The notes beneath the pieces are model-generated. The model was given only the letters and a program-made list of their open reading frames with translations, was not told the DNA's origin and made no database searches. Shown in pieces: positions 42,839-51,828 of a stretch of 64,000 nucleotides of DNA (position 1 is its first letter; every line of letters starts with the position of its first letter). The position numbers and the translations under genes are program-made. Source of the stretch: Echinicola shivajiensis (GTDB lineage: Bacteria > Bacteroidota > Bacteroidia > Cytophagales > Cyclobacteriaceae); the NCBI RefSeq assembly GCF_018642165.1, contig NZ_JAHHZM010000009.1, forward strand, positions 62,001-126,000, written 5' to 3'.

Positions 42839-43657
42839 TTAATGGTTTAGAAAATCCATCAGATACCCCCTAAAATCATAATACTCTGGATGTTCGAGGA
42901 CTTCTTTTCTTATTCTTGGCCTTTCAAATGGTATCACCAGTTCATCGCCAATTTTGGCATAAGGTCCACTGGTCATCATTATTACCCTGTCTGCCAGAAA
43001 TATGGACTCATCCACATCATGGGTGATGGCCACGGCAGTGATTTTCTCTTTTTGCCAGATTTCTAATAATACATCCTGTAGTTCGCCTCGGGTAAGGGAA
43101 TCTAGCATGCCAAATGGTTCATCCAAAAGAAGGATTTTGGGTTTCAAGGCAAATGCCCTTGCGATGCCCACCCTTTGCTGCATTCCTTGTGAAAGTGAGG
43201 TGGCTTTTTTGTTGAAGTCATTTCCAAGGCCTACCTTGTCCAAATAGTATTTGCAGATGTCTAATTTTTCCGCTTTGCTGGCATGTGGGAAAACTTGTTT
43301 TACCCCAATCATTACATTTTGTAGGGCTGTAAGCCAGGGTAATAAACTGGGAGACTGGAATACCACTGCACGGTCAGGGCCAGCACCCCTGATTTCATCT
43401 TGGTCGACATATATTTTGCCCCCGCTAATATCATTCAATCCAGCTATCATGGTCAAAAGGGTGGACTTACCACAACCTGAATGGCCAATTATGGATACAA
43501 ATTCTCCTTTTCTAATAGACAGATAAAGATCATCCAATACCACATAATCTCCTTTGGGAGTGGGGTAGACTTTTCTGATTTCCTGACAGCTGAGCATATC
43601 CGGTTGTCCTTCCAAGTGGGGGATATACAGATTTTCTTTATTCAATAATGCTTCCAT
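42839..43657 (-). CDS. Nitrate-type ABC transporter ATP-binding protein (NrtD-like)
   Basis: A 272-residue ATPase of the nitrate/sulfonate/taurine group. Walker A is G-H-S-G-C-G-K-S-T; the Q-loop is V-F-Q-S-P-S-L-L-P-W-L-T; the signature is L-S-Q-G-M-Q-Q-R (Gln for the usual Gly); Walker B is I-L-L-L-D-E-P-F-G-M-L-D; and the H-loop is T-H-D-V-D-E. It is the last gene of the leftward porin-SBP-permease-ATPase-ATPase operon, 12 bases after the other ATPase gene. With that paralogue it should form the nucleotide-binding pair below the permease. Confidence 0.88.
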   Translation of the reverse strand: MEALLNKENLYIPHLEGQPDMLSCQEIRKVYPTPKGDYVVLDDLYLSIRKGEFVSIIGHSGCGKSTLLTMIAGLNDISGGKIYVDQDEIRGAGPDRAVVFQSPSLLPWLTALQNVMIGVKQVFPHASKAEKLDICKYYLDKVGLGNDFNKKATSLSQGMQQRVGIARAFALKPKILLLDEPFGMLDSLTRGELQDVLLEIWQKEKITAVAITHDVDESIFLADRVIMMTSGPYAKIGDELVIPFERPRIRKEVLEHPEYYDFRGYLMDFLNH

Positions 43658-43669
43658 ATTGGCAGTTTT

Positions 43670-44560
43670 TTAGGATTGGAAATATTTTACTTTACTGCTT
43701 CTGCTTTTTCTCCCTATTTCTATTCTACCAGGCATAATAGGCTGTAATTCGGGAAGAATATATTTCTGATCACTGACTTGTCTTCTGGTAGCTCCTACTT
43801 CTATCAAGTATTCCAGAATATCATTTCTTAACCTTTTGTAGTGGGGGTCTTTATTGATGGCAGTTATATCTCGGGGTCTTTCGAAATTTATCTTGAATTC
43901 TGGGCCCAAAGTGGCTTTTGGTCCTGGTGTAAGTGGAATTATTCGATCTGCCATGATGATGCCTTCGTCTACGTCATTGGTGATCAAAACCGCAGTCTTT
44001 TTGTCTTGGCTCCATATTTTGATGATTTCTTCTTGCAGTGTTCCTCTTGTAAGCGCATCCAGTGCGCTAAGTGGTTCGTCCATTAATAGAATTTGCGGAT
44101 TCATGGCCAGTGCCCTGGCTACAGATACCCTTTGACGCATGCCTCCTGATAGTTCTTTAGGAAGTTTATGGGCTGCATGGCTGAGATTAACCATTTCTAT
44201 GTACTTTTTTATATGGGCTTCCTTTTCTTTGTTGGGTAGTTTTGGGAAAACCTCATCCACTGCCAACTTTATATTCTTATATACACTAAGCCAAGGCAAA
44301 AGGGAATAGTTTTGGAATATTACGCCACGGTCTGGTCCTGGCCCAGTAATGGCCTTAGCCTGAAGTAAGATTTCTCCGCAATCGGGAAATTGCAGCCCAT
44401 TGATCAGATTGATCAGACTGGTCTTCCCACTTCCCGAAAATCCTACAATGGCCACAAATTCACCTTCTTCAACAGATAGATTGATATTGCTCAGCACCTC
44501 GACTTTTGAAGAGCCTGTTCCGTAGGTTTTAGATACATTTTTTAATTCAAGAATAGGCAT
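43670..44560 (-). CDS. Nitrate-type ABC transporter ATP-binding protein (NrtC-like, no fused domain)
   Basis: A 296-residue ATPase. Walker A is G-F-S-G-S-G-K-T-S; the signature L-S-G-G-M-R-Q-R is canonical; Walker B is [12 protein letters not shown]. The H-loop region reads L-I-T-N-D-V-D-E, with Asn where His is usual, so hydrolysis at this site may be weak. Cyanobacterial NrtC carries a fused substrate-binding-like regulatory domain, which is missing here; there is only a short basic tail. It starts 4 bases after the permease gene and precedes the NrtD-like gene. Confidence 0.87.
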   Translation of the reverse strand: MPILELKNVSKTYGTGSSKVEVLSNINLSVEEGEFVAIVGFSGSGKTSLINLINGLQFPDCGEILLQAKAITGPGPDRGVIFQNYSLLPWLSVYKNIKLAVDEVFPKLPNKEKEAHIKKYIEMVNLSHAAHKLPKELSGGMRQRVSVARALAMNPQILLMDEPLSALDALTRGTLQEEIIKIWSQDKKTAVLITNDVDEGIIMADRIIPLTPGPKATLGPEFKINFERPRDITAINKDPHYKRLRNDILEYLIEVGATRRQVSDQKYILPELQPIMPGRIEIGRKSRSSKVKYFQS

Positions 44561-44564
44561 GGTC

Positions 44565-45656
44565 TTAGGCTTTACTGAATGTCATGAAATTCTGTACGGT
44601 GAGCATAATTCTGTCCAAAAGGAAACCAATGATGCCTATAACAAACATGGCAACAATGATTTTGGCATTTGAATCACTGGCCCCGTTTTGGAATTCTTCC
44701 CAAACAAAAGAACCTAACCCGGGGCTTTGTGCTAATAGTTCAATAGCAATTAAAACCATCCAAGCGACGGATACGGTAATCCTCAAGCCGGTAAAAATCA
44801 ATGGAAATGAGGCAGGCAAAATGATTTTGAAGATCTGTTTGCCAATACTTAATTTCAATACCTTGGAGACATTTATATAGTCTTTATCCACGGTGGACAC
44901 ACCCATGCTGGTGTTTACTAATGTAGCCCACATAGCACATAGCCCCACGCTTATAAATGAGATGATAAAGGACTTGTCCATATTGGGATCGGTAATGACT
45001 GTTTTTACAATCATGAATACCAATAAGAGCCAAACTACAGGTGAAACAGGCTTTAGGATTTGAATCAGCCAGTTAAACGAATTCCGTAGCACATCACTTA
45101 AGCCAATGATGATGCCAATAGGAACAGCTACAAATAGTGCCAAAAGGAATCCCGCAGCTACGGTTTTAAGACTAGTACCTATTTGGTCCAAAAAGGAAGG
45201 TCTTCCAGTATAGGTAATAGGGGACAAACCTTGCTCTTTCCTCTGGACATTGGTTGTAGCCACTTTTTCTTTGAATTCATCTTTCTTTTCAGCGATTTGT
45301 AAATGGTCTTTCCAGAGGGCAATATATGCATGGTAAACTTGCTTTGGAGAGGGTAGTGTGTTGGGTTGGCAGCTCACATCCCCTGAAGCTATACAGTCGG
45401 CCATAGCTATGGCTGCTTTTTCTCCTTGTTCTGTTCTGGCTTTTTCTATTCTGGCGTTGGCTTCTTTATTAAATAAAGCTGTTGCGCCCAAATGCCATAT
45501 TAGGATGAAAAGAAATATTGAGGCTAATGGAAAGAGACTTTTCTTGATAAAGATTTTCAGGTTCTTTCCGGGCTCTTCCCCACTGATCATTTTAAGCAGG
45601 GGCTCTAAAAAGCCTAAACCCAAAAATCGAATGGTTTTAATGGTCTTGTCTTTCAT
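44565..45656 (-). CDS. Nitrate-type ABC transporter permease (NrtB-like) with long first loop
   Basis: A 363-residue binding-protein-dependent permease of the SsuC/NrtB group. The C-terminal 200 residues are a normal permease: a helix [11 protein letters not shown] and the EAA-like loop near [13 protein letters not shown]. The N-terminus adds about 40 cytosolic residues. Between helix 1 (about 42-60) and helix 2 (about 165) lies an extra charged loop of some 100 residues with two Cys ([11 protein letters not shown]), probably periplasmic. It follows the binding protein gene after a 152-base gap holding a stable hairpin. Confidence 0.85.
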   Translation of the reverse strand: MKDKTIKTIRFLGLGFLEPLLKMISGEEPGKNLKIFIKKSLFPLASIFLFILIWHLGATALFNKEANARIEKARTEQGEKAAIAMADCIASGDVSCQPNTLPSPKQVYHAYIALWKDHLQIAEKKDEFKEKVATTNVQRKEQGLSPITYTGRPSFLDQIGTSLKTVAAGFLLALFVAVPIGIIIGLSDVLRNSFNWLIQILKPVSPVVWLLLVFMIVKTVITDPNMDKSFIISFISVGLCAMWATLVNTSMGVSTVDKDYINVSKVLKLSIGKQIFKIILPASFPLIFTGLRITVSVAWMVLIAIELLAQSPGLGSFVWEEFQNGASDSNAKIIVAMFVIGIIGFLLDRIMLTVQNFMTFSKA

Positions 45657-45743
45657 AGCTTGATCAATTTTAGTTTTTCTGATTAAATTTTGGAAATAGC
45701 TTTCCTGTCCGCTGGAAGATTTCAGTTTCCAAGGGGACTAAGA

Positions 45744-45783
45744 CAAAGAGCTGTAGACTATTTTGTTAGTCCTCAGCTCTTTG
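45744..45783 (-). promoter_or_regulatory. Intercistronic hairpin between nrtA- and nrtB-like genes
   Basis: CAAAGAGCTG (45744-45753) and CAGCTCTTTG (45774-45783) are a perfect 10-bp inverted repeat, extended inside by GACTA/TTAGTC. It follows the binding-protein stop by 25 bases and is not followed by a T-run on the minus strand. This suggests a 3' end-stabilising or attenuating hairpin that raises binding protein over permease. Confidence 0.6.
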
Positions 45784-45808
45784 TGATTGGTGATAATCAA
45801 AGAGCTTA

Positions 45809-47209
45809 TTAATTCTTATTTCCGATTCTAAAGCTGTTGATATAAGTGATTGGGTCTTTTCCATCGTATTCTATACCGTCGATAAAATCAGCAGTTGGCG
45901 CTTTATAACCATCAGTGCTGGGAACTTCTTCTGCTGAGAGTTTACCTTCTTCCATTAAAATATTGGCAGCTTTTTCCCAAATATCCGGGCGGTAAATATC
46001 CTTGATGGTCTCATGGTACCATTTTGCAGGTTTACTTTCAGGGATTTGTCCCCACCTTCTCATTTGGGTCAGGAACCAAATGCCATCAGAATAAAAAGGA
46101 TAAGTAGCATGGTATCTGAAGAAAACATTAAAATCGGGCATGGATCTTTTGTCCCCTTTTTCAAATTCGAAAGTTCCGGTCATGGAATTGGCAATGACTA
46201 CGGAGTCAGCGCCTACATATTCAGGCTGCGAAAGAATACCAACCGCTTTTGGCCTGTTGCCTGGAGTATCCAGCCATTTGCCCGCTCTGATAAGGGCCTT
46301 GGTTACCGCGATGGCCGTATTTGGATTTTCTTCGACAAACTTCTTTGTCATCACAAAGACTTTTTCGGGATTGTTTTTCCAGACATCATAATTGGTGGTA
46401 ACCGGAACTCCTATCCCTTTAAATACAGCTTGCTGGTTCCAAGGTTCTCCTACACAGTATCCGTAGATAGTGCCAGCTTCAAGGGTGGCAGGCATTTGAG
46501 GTGGAGGAGTTACGGAAAGCAAAACATCTGCATCCACCTGCCCCTGAATATTTTCAGCGGTGTAAAATCCTGGGTTGATGCCTGCTGCACCCAGCCAATA
46601 TCTGATTTCGTAATTGTGGGTAGAAACAGGGAATACCATACCCATTTTAAAAGGTTTTCCGCTGTTTTTGTATTCAGTGATGACAGGTGCCAATGCATCC
46701 GCTTTGATAGGATGGACAGGTAATCCATTATCATTAGTAGGAACATTTGGTTTCATTTTGTTCCAAACTTCATTGGAGACAGTGATGCCATTTCCATTAA
46801 GATCCATGGAAAAGGGAGTAACCAATTCTGCCTGCCTACCAAAGCCTGCCCCTGCAGCGATAGGCTGCCCAGCAAGCATATGGGAACCATCTAGTTGTCC
46901 ATCTATGACCCTATCCAATACATTTTTCCAGTTGGATTGTGCTTCAATGGTTACATAAAGTCCTTCATCTTCAAAGAAACCTAATTCTTTTGCAATGGCC
47001 AAGGGGGCCATATCGGTAAGCTTGATGAAGCCAAAAGTCAGCTGCGGTTTTTCAATGGCCAGCTTAGAGCTAGTGGATTTTGCGGATTCGGGTGTTTCTT
47101 TTTCTTCTGTGCTTTTTGAATTTCCACTACTGCAGGCAGTCCATAGGGTGGAAAGAGACAATAGGATTCCCAGGCAAGTTAGTAACTTGCTATTTTTTAA
47201 ATAGTTCAT
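45809..47209 (-). CDS. Nitrate-type ABC transporter substrate-binding lipoprotein (NrtA/CmpA-like)
   Basis: A 466-residue binding protein. The signal peptide ends in a lipobox, L-W-T-A-C-S, followed by a low-complexity Ser/Glu linker to about residue 48. The NrtA/CmpA pattern is recognisable: [16 protein letters not shown], then [10 protein letters not shown] and [14 protein letters not shown]. It would capture nitrate (or bicarbonate, which CmpA binds) in the periplasm. The neighbouring porin, permease and two ATPases complete the uptake route. Nitrate is preferred because a Crp/Fnr gene and, further off, nrfHA share the window. Confidence 0.87.
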   Translation of the reverse strand: MNYLKNSKLLTCLGILLSLSTLWTACSSGNSKSTEEKETPESAKSTSSKLAIEKPQLTFGFIKLTDMAPLAIAKELGFFEDEGLYVTIEAQSNWKNVLDRVIDGQLDGSHMLAGQPIAAGAGFGRQAELVTPFSMDLNGNGITVSNEVWNKMKPNVPTNDNGLPVHPIKADALAPVITEYKNSGKPFKMGMVFPVSTHNYEIRYWLGAAGINPGFYTAENIQGQVDADVLLSVTPPPQMPATLEAGTIYGYCVGEPWNQQAVFKGIGVPVTTNYDVWKNNPEKVFVMTKKFVEENPNTAIAVTKALIRAGKWLDTPGNRPKAVGILSQPEYVGADSVVIANSMTGTFEFEKGDKRSMPDFNVFFRYHATYPFYSDGIWFLTQMRRWGQIPESKPAKWYHETIKDIYRPDIWEKAANILMEEGKLSAEEVPSTDGYKAPTADFIDGIEYDGKDPITYINSFRIGNKN

Positions 47210-47233
47210 GTCGATTAAAGGTTTGTTCGGAAA

Positions 47234-48505
47234 TTATTTAGCTGTGGTAAATAAGGTAGGCTTGAAGGTGATCATGGTCCATGCCCAGTTTTGGATATGG
47301 CTTTTATCTCCACCGCGAAGAGATTCCATGGTGTCGCTGGCAAACATTTGGGAATAACCCAAATTCCAAGTTACTCCGCCTTTGAGTTTCAATGTGTATA
47401 CGAGGTCAATCTCGGTACCCATACTTTTGCTTAATTCTTCTCCTGATATATTATACTGAGTTGAGCCCGTCAAGAAATGATGGGCATTGGCTGCTAAAGT
47501 ACCTTTGCCCGCTGGCCATTTTGTTTTAAGGTAGATATCGTTTACACCTACAGAACCATTGGCAGGTCCTACAAAGAAATAATCCATATAACCATTGAAG
47601 GCATGGTTGGTACCAAAGTCTGGATTAAAGGCCTTATCAGTACCATTGCTTGGATCATCGTCTCCTGAGATGTATTCCACTCCTAGGGTTATGGGAGTCA
47701 CAGAGGTTTGGAAAGTGGCATTTACACCGGCCAAAAATGCATTTACACTCTTCTTGGCCAGTTTTCCTGTTTGGTAATAAAAGTCCCCTGCCAATTTTAT
47801 CGTTCCTATTTTAGTTGATGGAATAAAACCAAAGGTTTGTTTATTGGATAGGGTAGTGTCTGCATTTTGGTATCCGGCGTTTAAGGCTAATAGGGAAAAT
47901 GAGGTGGATTCATAATCCTTATGGAACCAGCCATACTGTAAGGTTTTGTAGTTTCCTCCTACGTTATAGAATCCGGCACCCACTCCTTGTATAAAGCTTG
48001 GTTCTGGGACGTCTGAATCTTGGTTATAGGCAAATCCCAAATGTAGTTTCGCATTTTTTTCCTCATTTTCATACAAAAAGAGTAGGGCGTCATGTCTTCT
48101 GCCCTGCTGTGCCCATTCAAGCCCACCTATGAACCTTTCGTTGTCATAGGATATAATTTGTCTTCCTGCTTTTAGGCTAAAGTTAGTACTAAAGTAGTAT
48201 TGGCCCCATGCTTCACTGATGAAGGTTTTTCCCAATTCTTCCTTGAATATTTGAGGTGATTCACCCCAGATACGGATGTCCTGAAAAGCTAATTTAAATT
48301 TGAAATCAGTGGATAGGTAGTCAAGGTATAGTCTGGATCTTTGTTCAGTGAAGAATGCAGGATCTTTTGATTCATCTGTCAATGTCTTAAAACCATTTCT
48401 AAATTCTGTTCTTGGCCTGACTTCAGCTGAAATGGTGAACTGGGCTAAAGCATCATAGGCTGTCAAGCAGATTAGAAATGCTGATAAGTAAATTATTCTT
48501 TTCAT
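47234..48505 (-). CDS. Alginate-export-family outer-membrane porin
   Basis: A 423-residue outer-membrane beta-barrel of the alginate_exp family. Residues 1-21 are a signal peptide ending A-L-A-Q. The start F-T-I-S-A-E-V-R-P-R-T-E-F-R-N-G-F and the D-I-R-I-W-G-E segment are typical, and the rest alternates aromatic and polar residues as in a barrel. Its stop is 24 bases before the nitrate-binding protein gene, so it is probably the outer-membrane pore of the same uptake system rather than an alginate exporter. It is the first gene of the operon; a 6-N4-6 palindrome lies 30 bases before its start. Confidence 0.83.
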   Translation of the reverse strand: MKRIIYLSAFLICLTAYDALAQFTISAEVRPRTEFRNGFKTLTDESKDPAFFTEQRSRLYLDYLSTDFKFKLAFQDIRIWGESPQIFKEELGKTFISEAWGQYYFSTNFSLKAGRQIISYDNERFIGGLEWAQQGRRHDALLFLYENEEKNAKLHLGFAYNQDSDVPEPSFIQGVGAGFYNVGGNYKTLQYGWFHKDYESTSFSLLALNAGYQNADTTLSNKQTFGFIPSTKIGTIKLAGDFYYQTGKLAKKSVNAFLAGVNATFQTSVTPITLGVEYISGDDDPSNGTDKAFNPDFGTNHAFNGYMDYFFVGPANGSVGVNDIYLKTKWPAGKGTLAANAHHFLTGSTQYNISGEELSKSMGTEIDLVYTLKLKGGVTWNLGYSQMFASDTMESLRGGDKSHIQNWAWTMITFKPTLFTTAK

Positions 48506-48535
48506 GGTGAATTGTTTAATGGTCTTCTGTTTAAA

Positions 48536-48551
48536 TAAGTATTATTACTTA
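48536..48551. promoter_or_regulatory. Candidate Crp/Fnr operator before the porin-nrt operon
   Basis: TAAGTATTATTACTTA is a perfect inverted repeat with 6-base arms and a 4-base spacer, 31-46 bases upstream of the porin start. The core spacing equals that of FNR sites (5-N4-5). A like-built palindrome, TA-C-GTA-N4-TAC-G-TA, precedes the neighbouring Crp/Fnr gene. Confidence 0.5.
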
Positions 48552-48626
48552 GTTCTTACAAACTTAAGGGCTTGTCCTTAGGTTTTATATGGAATAACGC
48601 AGGTATTATTCCTTTTTTTGACCATT

Positions 48627-48654
48627 AAAAAACCTGTTAAATTGCAGGTTTTTT
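48627..48654 (-). terminator. Terminator of the Crp/Fnr gene
   Basis: AAAAAACCTG (48627-48636) and CAGGTTTTTT (48645-48654) form a perfect 10-bp stem with an 8-base loop. On the minus strand it lies 35 bases after the regulator stop and ends in T-rich sequence. Confidence 0.8.
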
Positions 48655-48688
48655 ATTTAAACCCTACCATGAAGGCCTTTTGAGTGGT

Positions 48689-49402
48689 TTAGCTATCAAG
48701 AAAGAAGTTGTGATCGGAAATCTCTTTGCTAAGTAAATCTACGTTTTTTATACCTAGTTTTTTTCCCGAAGAATGTATGTGGCCTTCTTTTTTCAGACTG
48801 GAAAGGGTCCTAATAACCTGTTCATCGGTGGTGCCAGCAAAATCAGCTATATCTTTTCTTGATAGTAATAAACTGAAGTAGTTACCTTCTTGTCCAAATT
48901 TCCTGTTGATATATAGTAATGCGTCAATGACCTTTTCTCGAACGGTCATCTGAGCAAATTTCTTCACTTTTGTTTCACTTCGGTTAAGCTCTTCGGCATA
49001 AAAAGTCATCAAATTATAGGTTAAGGATGGAATTTGATGGAGCATTTTGTTCATGATTTCCATTGAAAAATTACATAAATGTGTGTCCTCAAGGGCTGTA
49101 GCGCCAATATGATAGAATTGGCCAGCACCAAATCCCCGGTGGCCAATAATTTCTCCATTACTGGCAAACCTGACTATCTGGTCTTTTCCATTTAGGCCTG
49201 TTTTGGTGACCTTCACCTTACCGTGGTTTACAAAATACAAACCATGGACTGGAGCACCTTCAATAATGAAATTCTGTCCTTTTTTACAGAAGAGGCTATT
49301 TTTCATGTCCAAGTAGTCTTTTACTTCTTCTAGCTGGCAATTTTTTTTTATGATGCAATTATTGTTTGAGCATACTTGACAATCCGAATAAAAAGCTTCC
49401 AT
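48689..49402 (-). CDS. Crp/Fnr family regulator with N-terminal cysteine cluster
   Basis: A 237-residue Crp/Fnr regulator. The first 22 residues contain C8-x2-C11-x4-C16-x5-C22, and C39 follows; this recalls the iron-sulfur cluster arrangement of FNR, though the spacing is not identical. The cyclic-nucleotide-like beta-roll spans about 30-140 (G-L-Y-F-V-N-H-G-K-V-K-V). The HTH near 185-215 reads L-S-R-K-D-I-A-D-F-A-G-T-T-D-E-Q-V-I-R-T-L. It lies just upstream of, and on the same strand as, the porin-nrt operon but has its own terminator. It likely senses oxygen or nitrogen oxides and controls the nitrate genes; both are inference. A palindrome sits in its own promoter. Confidence 0.87.
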   Translation of the reverse strand: MEAFYSDCQVCSNNNCIIKKNCQLEEVKDYLDMKNSLFCKKGQNFIIEGAPVHGLYFVNHGKVKVTKTGLNGKDQIVRFASNGEIIGHRGFGAGQFYHIGATALEDTHLCNFSMEIMNKMLHQIPSLTYNLMTFYAEELNRSETKVKKFAQMTVREKVIDALLYINRKFGQEGNYFSLLLSRKDIADFAGTTDEQVIRTLSSLKKEGHIHSSGKKLGIKNVDLLSKEISDHNFFLDS

Positions 49403-49416
49403 ATCAATTTTGTTTA

Positions 49417-49432
49417 TACGTAAATATACGTA
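49417..49432. promoter_or_regulatory. Candidate Crp/Fnr operator in the regulator's own promoter
   Basis: TACGTAAATATACGTA consists of two TACGTA arms around AATA, 15-30 bases upstream of the regulator start. The same DNA reads as 9-base direct repeats ATACGTAAA at 49416 and 49426, ten bases apart. It has the same 6-N4-6 layout as the site at 48536. Its closeness to the start suggests self-repression. Confidence 0.5.
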
Positions 49433-49434
49433 AA

Positions 49435-49889
49435 CAACTTGAGCGAACCAATTCCTTGTCTTTTTTAAGCTTCATTCAAGTAGCAGCTAATTATATTATT
49501 GAATGTCTGAAGATAACAGTCAATTGTATTTTGTTGATTTCAAAGGATAGTATTCCCCTCCTACTTATTAAATATGGCATTTCTGCCAAAATTTCGTTGG
49601 AATTAAATTACAAAAAACAATGATGGAAAATACTGATAATAAGTGATTTATATAAAAATAAATTTTACGAACATTGAAAATTTAAGAAAAATACTTATTA
49701 AATTAAATACAAAATTGGTTCAATAACCAGGATGTAGCTGAATATACCTTTCTAGCTAATTTTATTTTATAAACATTTAATATGTAATTAAAAGCATAAA
49801 AATGTGATAATAGCACCTTTTTTTGTTTAGAATTCTGAGTTATCAAATGACGTTAATTTACTAATTTCATATCAATAAACTGCCGAAAT
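49435..49889. other. AT-rich divergent intergenic stretch
   Basis: A non-coding gap between the divergent Crp/Fnr and GNAT genes. Short open frames here lack codon or protein sense. I saw no structured RNA or repeat; it should hold the promoter of the GNAT gene at 49890. Confidence 0.45.
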
Positions 49890-50369
49890 ATGGAAGCATA
49901 CGAGATTATTATCAGACCTGCCACATTAGAGGATATGCCTAAAATCCAAGAATTATATGTGCAAACCATACAAGATTCCTGCAAAGGAGACTATAGCGAA
50001 ATGCAACTTGCAGCATGGATTTCCTCTGTAGTAAATGAAGAGAGGTGGCGAGGAGCTCTGTCGAATGAATATTTTTTAGTTGCTGAGGATGAAAACAAGA
50101 TTATCGCCTTTGGGGGATTGGAGAATGGAAATTATTTGGATTTTATGTATGTCCATCATGACTATCAAAGAATAGGTCTAGCTGAACGCTTATTGAAAGC
50201 CTTGGAAAATGAGGCTTCCAGACAAGGAGCTAAGGAAATTACCACTGATGCGAGTAAGACATCCATTCCTTTTTTTGAGAAAAAAGGGTTTCATTATGTC
50301 CAGGAAAATAAAAAGCATATAAATGGACTGGAAATTGTCAACTACAAAATGAGTAAGGGGATCCATTAA
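49890..50369 (+). CDS. GNAT family N-acetyltransferase
   Basis: A 159-residue acetyltransferase. It begins I-I-I-R-P-A-T-L-E-D-M-P-K-I. The cofactor loop is Y-Q-R-I-G-L-A-E-R-L-L near residues 93-103, and the late F-F-E-K-K-G-F-H-Y-V motif is standard. It groups by look with YafP-like GNATs. Substrate unknown. It is a single gene with AT-rich flanks. Confidence 0.84.
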   Translation: MEAYEIIIRPATLEDMPKIQELYVQTIQDSCKGDYSEMQLAAWISSVVNEERWRGALSNEYFLVAEDENKIIAFGGLENGNYLDFMYVHHDYQRIGLAERLLKALENEASRQGAKEITTDASKTSIPFFEKKGFHYVQENKKHINGLEIVNYKMSKGIH

Positions 50370-50553
50370 AGCTTTTTTATTTCATAAAATCTTCAGATTA
50401 CCAATAGTTGGTATTTTACTTTTATAAGCTAGATTTTAAAACTGTTAAATTAAGTAAGCACTAATAAAGGGTAGATGGATAATCAATTAAGTTCTAAGTA
50501 GTTGATTATCTGAATTATTTTTTAATTTAAGAATAAACCTGATCTACCCTAAA

Positions 50554-51717
50554 ATGAAATATTTTCTTCTTCTAATATTAATCACTTTCCAGAATTTTTG
50601 CTTTGGGCAAACAGGAATAGCTGGATACGCCAATAAGGAATCCATAGATTCAAAAGAGTATAAACTGGAAGTGGAGGAATGGTGTGCTAGGGGGCTCGAG
50701 GTACCCTGGGCCATAGAGTTCGTCAATGAGCATAAAGCTTTGGTTTCGGAAAGAAACGGGAAACTAACTTGGCTAATCGATGGGGAGCCAGATCCTGAGC
50801 AAATTATTGGCCTTCCAAAACCCCATACTGGTACAAGTACCGGTGGTTATATGGATATTGCCTTGGATCCTAATTATGATCAAAATGGATGGATTTATTT
50901 GGCATATAGCCAAACCAATGGGGATAATGCAGCTGAAGATGCATTGGCTATGACTAAGGTGGTTCGCGGAAAAATCAAGAATCATCAATGGCAAAATGAG
51001 GAGACACTTTTTGAAGTTCCGGATCCCCTAAAAGTAAGGAAAGGAAACCGATGGGGATGTAGGTTTTTATTTGATCAAGGAGGGTATTTGTTTTTTTCTA
51101 TTGGGGATATGGCAAGAGCAGAGGATTCCCAAGATCCTAGTAAAGCTACCGGAAAAGTTTTTCGTATTTATCCTGATGGTAGGATTCCGGAAGATAATCC
51201 CTTTATTAAAATAGATGGAGCGCTTGGCGCTGTATATTCTTTAGGAAATAGAAATGTGCAGGGTATTAGCATGCATCCTGAAACTGGAGAAATTTGGATG
51301 ACTGAGCATGGACCTAAGGGTGGAGATGAACTGAATATTCTCAAAAAAGGAGCAAATTATGGCTGGCCAGTAATTACCTACGGAATTGATTATGATGGAT
51401 CCATTATTTCAGACAAAACACATCAAGAAGGCATGGAGCAGCCAATCACCTATTGGACTCCTTCCATAGCAGTGTGTCCAGCAGAATTTGTAGTGGGAGA
51501 ATTATTTCCGGCTTGGAAAAACAATTTATTGGTGGGTGCCTTGGCATTTCAGGAAGTAAGGAGAATAGTATTGGACAATCATAAAGTAGTTGAACAAGAG
51601 TTGTTGATCAAGGGAAAAGGGAGAGTGCGTGACCTTAAATTCGGTCCAGATGGGGCACTATATATTGTAACTAATGGACCCGATAAAATCCTCAGGGTGG
51701 TTCCGGAGGGCAATTAA
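50554..51717 (+). CDS. PQQ-dependent sugar dehydrogenase (soluble aldose dehydrogenase type)
   Basis: A 387-residue exported six-bladed beta-propeller. Residues 1-19 form a signal peptide ending C-F-G-Q. The family marks are L-E-V-P-W-A-I-E-F near 52, G-G-Y-M-D-I-A-L-D-P-N-Y near 97, and M-T-E-H-G-P-K-G-G-D-E-L-N-I near 249, followed by N-Y-G-W-P-V-I-T-Y-G. Known relatives oxidise aldose sugars to lactones in the periplasm with pyrroloquinoline quinone. No pqq biosynthesis gene is near, so the cofactor may be scavenged. Confidence 0.88.
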   Translation: MKYFLLLILITFQNFCFGQTGIAGYANKESIDSKEYKLEVEEWCARGLEVPWAIEFVNEHKALVSERNGKLTWLIDGEPDPEQIIGLPKPHTGTSTGGYMDIALDPNYDQNGWIYLAYSQTNGDNAAEDALAMTKVVRGKIKNHQWQNEETLFEVPDPLKVRKGNRWGCRFLFDQGGYLFFSIGDMARAEDSQDPSKATGKVFRIYPDGRIPEDNPFIKIDGALGAVYSLGNRNVQGISMHPETGEIWMTEHGPKGGDELNILKKGANYGWPVITYGIDYDGSIISDKTHQEGMEQPITYWTPSIAVCPAEFVVGELFPAWKNNLLVGALAFQEVRRIVLDNHKVVEQELLIKGKGRVRDLKFGPDGALYIVTNGPDKILRVVPEGN

Positions 51718-51828
51718 CAATAGAATGAATTAGGTCATTTTAAGGATTAAAAGAATTCATTAGAAAACTGTTAATTGCTCCATTATATTTGGAAGATAAA
51801 TAGTTAATTGTTTCTTCGATATATCACT

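Noticed and set aside
46013-46723. Open frame of 236 codons on the + strand inside the nitrate-binding protein gene
   Set aside because: It lies fully antisense to a gene with clear signal peptide and family motifs. Its own translation has no recognisable domain and unlikely composition.
47234-48505. Alginate export function of the porin
   Set aside because: Family name only. The gene lies in a nitrate uptake operon and no alginate synthesis gene is present.
49366-49623. Possible + strand gene crossing the Crp/Fnr start
   Set aside because: It overlaps the first codons and promoter of the regulator and is made of AT-rich filler.
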